Source: Lachnoclostridium sp. (GTDB lineage Bacteria > Bacillota > Clostridia > Lachnospirales > Lachnospiraceae). From it: a DNA stretch of 7,580 bases. Position 1 is the stretch's first letter. Every line of letters begins with the position of its first letter. The position numbers were made by a program, and so were the translations under genes. The notes under the pieces are model-generated. The model was not told the DNA's origin. It searched no databases and saw only the letters and a program-made list of their open reading frames with translations. The stretch covers positions 1-7,580 of the forward strand of contig DMCD01000147.1 in assembly GCA_003445895.1 (NCBI GenBank). The letters are read 5' to 3'. Below are positions 4,353 through 7,580 of the stretch, piece after piece.

Positions 4353-6623
4353 CTAACTGGCGGGCGGAAAGTTCACATACACGCCGGCGTCAAACATGGC
4401 CAGATTCTCCGCCGCCTTCTCTTCCGATACCGGGCCGGAAGCCGGCCGCATCAGGCAGTTGCCGCATTCCACGTACAGGTCGTCCACCCGGCCCTCCCGG
4501 ATGAGCTCCCGCATCAGCCAGTAACTCCACTCATTGTCCGGGCAGAAATACCCCGCCTCGGCATAGAGATAGTCGGTGCCCGCCCATTTCATGTATTCGG
4601 AGAAGGCCTCCGTCGTCATCACCAGGTCCACATTGCCCCAGGGACTGGTCACATCAAGATATCCCTGCACATTGCAGGGGAACTGCAGGCAGTAGGGCAT
4701 GTAGCCGAAGGCAATCACCCGGCTGTTCCGGTCGGCCGCAAGCATTTCCCAGATGTTGGTGTTGCCGCGGACGATAGCCGCGTAATGCTCCTGCGCCCAG
4801 TGGTTCATCCGTCCCTTATTGAGAAGGTCAATCTCGTTGAAGCCCGTTCCCATGATCCAGTTGGTCAGCGCCGTCATCACCAGGCAGAACAGAAGCATGG
4901 GCGTAAGCGCCAGCCGAAAGCTCCGCAGAAGGACTCCGTCGGTAACCCGGCCCAGCGCGTACACGGTCCAGAGAATCAGCATGCTGTAGAGAAGCAGGAA
5001 ATAGTTTCCGTCAATCTGGTACAGCATGAGAAGGCTCAGGGAGTTGACGGCAAAAAAGGGCCAGAATATCACATGAAACGCCAGCACCGCAATTCTCCGT
5101 TCCGGAGAAAGGTCCTCTCTCCGGACAAAGCCCGCAGAAAAACGGGCTAAGAGAATCATAACCAGAAACAGCAGCAGAATCGGCGTGCCCCAGGCAAGAA
5201 TCACATGCCGCATGTCCTTCCCGCAGGGAAGAATCAGAATCTGGAAGATGCGCCGGATGTAGGTAAACCACAGCGGCTCCTCCTGCCAGTTCTGCGGCAG
5301 CGCGCTCACGCCAAAGGGATACTGCATGGAGAATCCCAGCTTCTCAAAAATCGAAGTAAAGATAGATGTCACGGGCATTCCCGTGATCCGCCAGGTTCTC
5401 GCCCATACAGCGCAAAGGGTGCTGAAAGGGACAAGAAGCATCGCCCATGCGCCGAAGGAAGCCCTAAGCTTAAGCCTCCGGGTAAAGATCAGGAACAGCC
5501 CCATCATGCCGAAGATGGCCGTGGAGAATACCAGTGCCGTGGGCTTGAGCGTCAGGGAGAAGAAATATCCCGCCGCTGTACATAGAAGAAGCTCCGTCCG
5601 CTCCTCCCCAAGATACCGGAAAAACAGGTGAAGCATCGCCAGCTGAACTGCCCAGGTGATGATATCCGCCTTCGCCGTGATGGACATATTGGTGATGGCC
5701 GGCAGAAGGAGGGTAAAGAGCGGCGCAAGAAGCGCCGTCTTCCGGTCGGCTAAGTGGAGCGCCAGCCGGAATGACTCCCAGGCCCCCAGCACCAGAAGCC
5801 ACACATTCACGCACACCATATAGCTGTGGGATGCCAGCGAACAGAGGGGCAGCGTAAGGATTTCAAAGCCCTTCGAGTACACCGAAACCATGGTCACCAT
5901 GCCGGGGTTCGTGTAGATGGACCCGTCGACCATCAGAATGTAGCGGGACCGGACCCCGTACCACAGGGAGTCAAAGTCCAGCCACCGGTTCATCCGGCCG
6001 GTCTGAATCAGCAGCACCAACAGCATCAGAATGACCATTCCTCTGGAAAATGTTTCCGCCGGCCGCTCCCCGCTCTTCCATCCGGCAAGCTTTCCCCGGA
6101 TGGTCCCCGCAATAGCTGAAAGATAGTCTCTCTGAAGCACCGCCGCGAGTACAGTCAGGCCCAGGAATGCCGCCTGGGTCCCCCGCTCGGTGCAGAGATG
6201 GAACAGGGACATGCCGCAGAACAGCAGAATAATCCCCGATGCGCCGAGGAAAAAGTCTCCCTCGGGACACTCCTCCGGCATACGGAACAGTCCCCTTCGG
6301 ATCAGACGTCCGATGAGAAAGACACCGGCCGTATACAGGAAAGATACCAGCACCGGCAGCGTCATCACGTGGATATAGATAAAGACGCCGGAGATTACAA
6401 GAAGCGCCCCGTAAAACTGCAGCGGATCCTTTAGAAACCGGGCGGCGCCGCACATAAGCACAGCGAGAATCGAAAGCTCCAGAAGCATCTGCCAGGTGGT
6501 ATCCATCAGAAATGTATGGTCCATCAGGCCGCCCCAGGGGAACAGCACTCCGCAGGGCAGAAGGATTCCGGCTGCCACGATAAGCGCCAGGCATGCGGCC
6601 GCAATCCGGTTATTCTTATTCAC
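4353..6623 (-). CDS. Large polytopic membrane protein, probable GT-C-type glycosyltransferase
   Basis: A 756-residue integral membrane protein with many hydrophobic helices between about residues 7 and 590 and a C-terminal soluble part (about 590-756), probably outside the cell. After the helix at about 197-208 comes DFDSLWYG (216-223), an acidic motif at a membrane boundary as in GT-C glycosyltransferases that use polyprenyl-phosphate sugars; SITAKAD (314-320) and SLTLKPTA (356-363) are other polar patches within the helical region. I do not recognise a named family. The start is GTG 6623, which overlaps the upstream stop codon as GTGA, with AGGAGG at 6635-6640 eleven bases upstream. A GTG at 6635 also fits the frame, but the binding site would abut it. 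The gmhA-like gene follows after 74 bases. The tight link to an acyltransferase suggests surface polysaccharide or glycolipid assembly. The membrane nature is certain; the transferase call is inference. Confidence 0.85.
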   Translation of the reverse strand: MNKNNRIAAACLALIVAAGILLPCGVLFPWGGLMDHTFLMDTTWQMLLELSILAVLMCGAARFLKDPLQFYGALLVISGVFIYIHVMTLPVLVSFLYTAGVFLIGRLIRRGLFRMPEECPEGDFFLGASGIILLFCGMSLFHLCTERGTQAAFLGLTVLAAVLQRDYLSAIAGTIRGKLAGWKSGERPAETFSRGMVILMLLVLLIQTGRMNRWLDFDSLWYGVRSRYILMVDGSIYTNPGMVTMVSVYSKGFEILTLPLCSLASHSYMVCVNVWLLVLGAWESFRLALHLADRKTALLAPLFTLLLPAITNMSITAKADIITWAVQLAMLHLFFRYLGEERTELLLCTAAGYFFSLTLKPTALVFSTAIFGMMGLFLIFTRRLKLRASFGAWAMLLVPFSTLCAVWARTWRITGMPVTSIFTSIFEKLGFSMQYPFGVSALPQNWQEEPLWFTYIRRIFQILILPCGKDMRHVILAWGTPILLLFLVMILLARFSAGFVRREDLSPERRIAVLAFHVIFWPFFAVNSLSLLMLYQIDGNYFLLLYSMLILWTVYALGRVTDGVLLRSFRLALTPMLLFCLVMTALTNWIMGTGFNEIDLLNKGRMNHWAQEHYAAIVRGNTNIWEMLAADRNSRVIAFGYMPYCLQFPCNVQGYLDVTSPWGNVDLVMTTEAFSEYMKWAGTDYLYAEAGYFCPDNEWSYWLMRELIREGRVDDLYVECGNCLMRPASGPVSEEKAAENLAMFDAGVYVNFPPAS

Positions 6624-7580
6624 GAAACGGGCCACCTCCTCCGGACCGCAGTCTGCAGAGCCTTCGCCAGCTTATCCGCAAGGCGCCCGCAGGTCATTTC
6701 ATATACAAAAGCCAGAAGTACCACAGCTGCTGTGGTAACGGCCAGAATAATCACAAACACCCGGTTGTAGGACATGGTATTTGCCATCCGCAGAAGCAGG
6801 CGGAAGGAAAATGCCGCAATCACCGGCCAGTGAATGAGAAACACGGAAAAGGAAATCTCCGAAAGTTTCCGGAGAGGTCTGCTCTCCAGAAGCTTCCGCG
6901 GAAAGCCCGCATAGCGGATGGCCCACAGAAAGAGAAAGCTGAAGGCCATGCAGTACCAGGTATTCCACAGAAGAAAGGACGGAATCCTATCACCGAAAAT
7001 ACACTTAAGAAGCGTCACATACCCCTGGGCCTCCAGGGCAATCCCGGAAAGTGCCAGCACATTAAAGAGCATCCGGTACTTCTCCTGTTTTGCCTCTCCC
7101 ACCTCCGGAAGACGCTTAAGAAGGATTCCCGCAAAGCAGGCCATCACCAGATACATGCCGTTGATATGAAGGGTATGCTCCGCATAGTGGCAGACCCCCA
7201 GCACGACGATGACTGCCGCTGCATCAAACAGCGGTCCCGGAATCCGCTCCCGCAGGAACGAATACAGGTAGACCCCGCAGGTTGCCCCCGCCAGGTGCCG
7301 CATCATCCACAGCGGCCCGTTGGCCAGTGACCCCAGGGTCAATGCCTCCCGCACCGCCAGATATGGCGTCACCGGGATCACATAATATCCGCGCACCCAG
7401 TCATTGTGCAGAAGCTCTGCGGCCGGCTGGGTACGGAATCCCACCGTGTAACAGATGACACATACCAGGAGATTAGCAAAGAGAAAGGGCAGGACAAACC
7501 GGAAATACCGAAACAGCACCGCCTGCCACAGCTCCCGGAAGGTGCGGATCTTCTTTCCCGCCGCCAGATAGCCGCTGATC
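6620..7580 (-). CDS. Acyltransferase 3 (OafA-type) membrane protein, 5' end off right edge
   Basis: The frame is open from the right edge to TGA at 6622-6620 and gives 319 residues; the start lies outside. Families of this type use a bundle of about ten helices to acylate (often acetylate) sugars of surface polysaccharides. The visible part begins with ISGYL, the end of the FFxxSGYL signature after the second helix, so about 50-100 residues with the usual catalytic His are probably missing. Further marks are GPLWMMRHL (88-96), the run of helices between about 100 and 225, and LSEISFSVFLIHWPVI (239-254), the typical late-helix motif. An apparent GTG start at 7519 is internal, because coding continues upstream with family sequence. 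The stop overlaps the start of the next membrane protein, so both are made together. The acceptor sugar and acyl group are unknown. Confidence 0.88.
   Translation of the reverse strand, partial: ISGYLAAGKKIRTFRELWQAVLFRYFRFVLPFLFANLLVCVICYTVGFRTQPAAELLHNDWVRGYYVIPVTPYLAVREALTLGSLANGPLWMMRHLAGATCGVYLYSFLRERIPGPLFDAAAVIVVLGVCHYAEHTLHINGMYLVMACFAGILLKRLPEVGEAKQEKYRMLFNVLALSGIALEAQGYVTLLKCIFGDRIPSFLLWNTWYCMAFSFLFLWAIRYAGFPRKLLESRPLRKLSEISFSVFLIHWPVIAAFSFRLLLRMANTMSYNRVFVIILAVTTAAVVLLAFVYEMTCGRLADKLAKALQTAVRRRWPVS

Noticed and set aside
3415..4356. 313-codon plus-strand open frame antisense to the gmhA-like gene
   Set aside because: Most of it mirrors conserved gmhA-like codons; the product is rich in Arg, His and Pro with no recognisable domain.
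5971..6594. 207-codon minus-strand frame inside the 756-residue gene
   Set aside because: It is an alternate frame over a continuous membrane-protein frame, with no hydrophobic helix pattern or family match.
7517..7519. GTG as the start of the acyltransferase
   Set aside because: The frame continues upstream with the family motif ISGYL to the window edge, so this GTG is an internal Val.

Overview
All six protein-coding genes in this window lie on the minus strand, so transcription runs from the right edge to the left. Two genes are cut by the window edges. The DNA is visibly GC-rich, with C or G at most third codon positions. Strong AGGAGG-type ribosome binding sites, the proteins' resemblance to families I associate with Lachnospiraceae and related Clostridia, and the absence of Gram-negative signatures suggest a GC-rich gut-type clostridium. 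That assignment is inference.

In order of transcription, the right half holds a membrane acyltransferase of the acyltransferase-3/OafA type (5' end off the right edge). It overlaps by four bases (GTGA) a 756-residue polytopic membrane protein that looks like a GT-C-type glycosyltransferase. After 74 bases comes a GmhA-like SIS-domain sugar-phosphate isomerase with the full GmhA metal/active-site set. Together these look like part of a cell-surface glycan locus: an activated heptose-like sugar, transfer across the membrane, and acylation.

A 603-base stretch without a convincing gene (3031-3633) follows. It is packed with structure: a 21-bp tandem repeat of four copies, an imperfect ~54-bp repeat containing a perfect 8-bp hairpin, a near-symmetric ATACCCC/GGGGTAT palindrome, a module present twice 188 bp apart with identical internal spacing, and a degenerate ~15-bp repeat. 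A plausible promoter sits inside it and would give the next gene a leader of roughly 350 bases.

The left half starts with a short pyruvate-kinase-like protein that has the catalytic barrel but no C-terminal domain. It overlaps an aldose 1-epimerase (galactose mutarotase) by 13 bases, so the two are probably translationally coupled. After 110 bases comes a second polytopic membrane protein, cut by the left edge, which also has an acidic motif in its first outside loop. I see no mobile-element gene, tRNA, rRNA or CRISPR array. The most unusual parts are the repeat-laden intergenic region and the single-module pyruvate kinase homologue coupled to a sugar epimerase.
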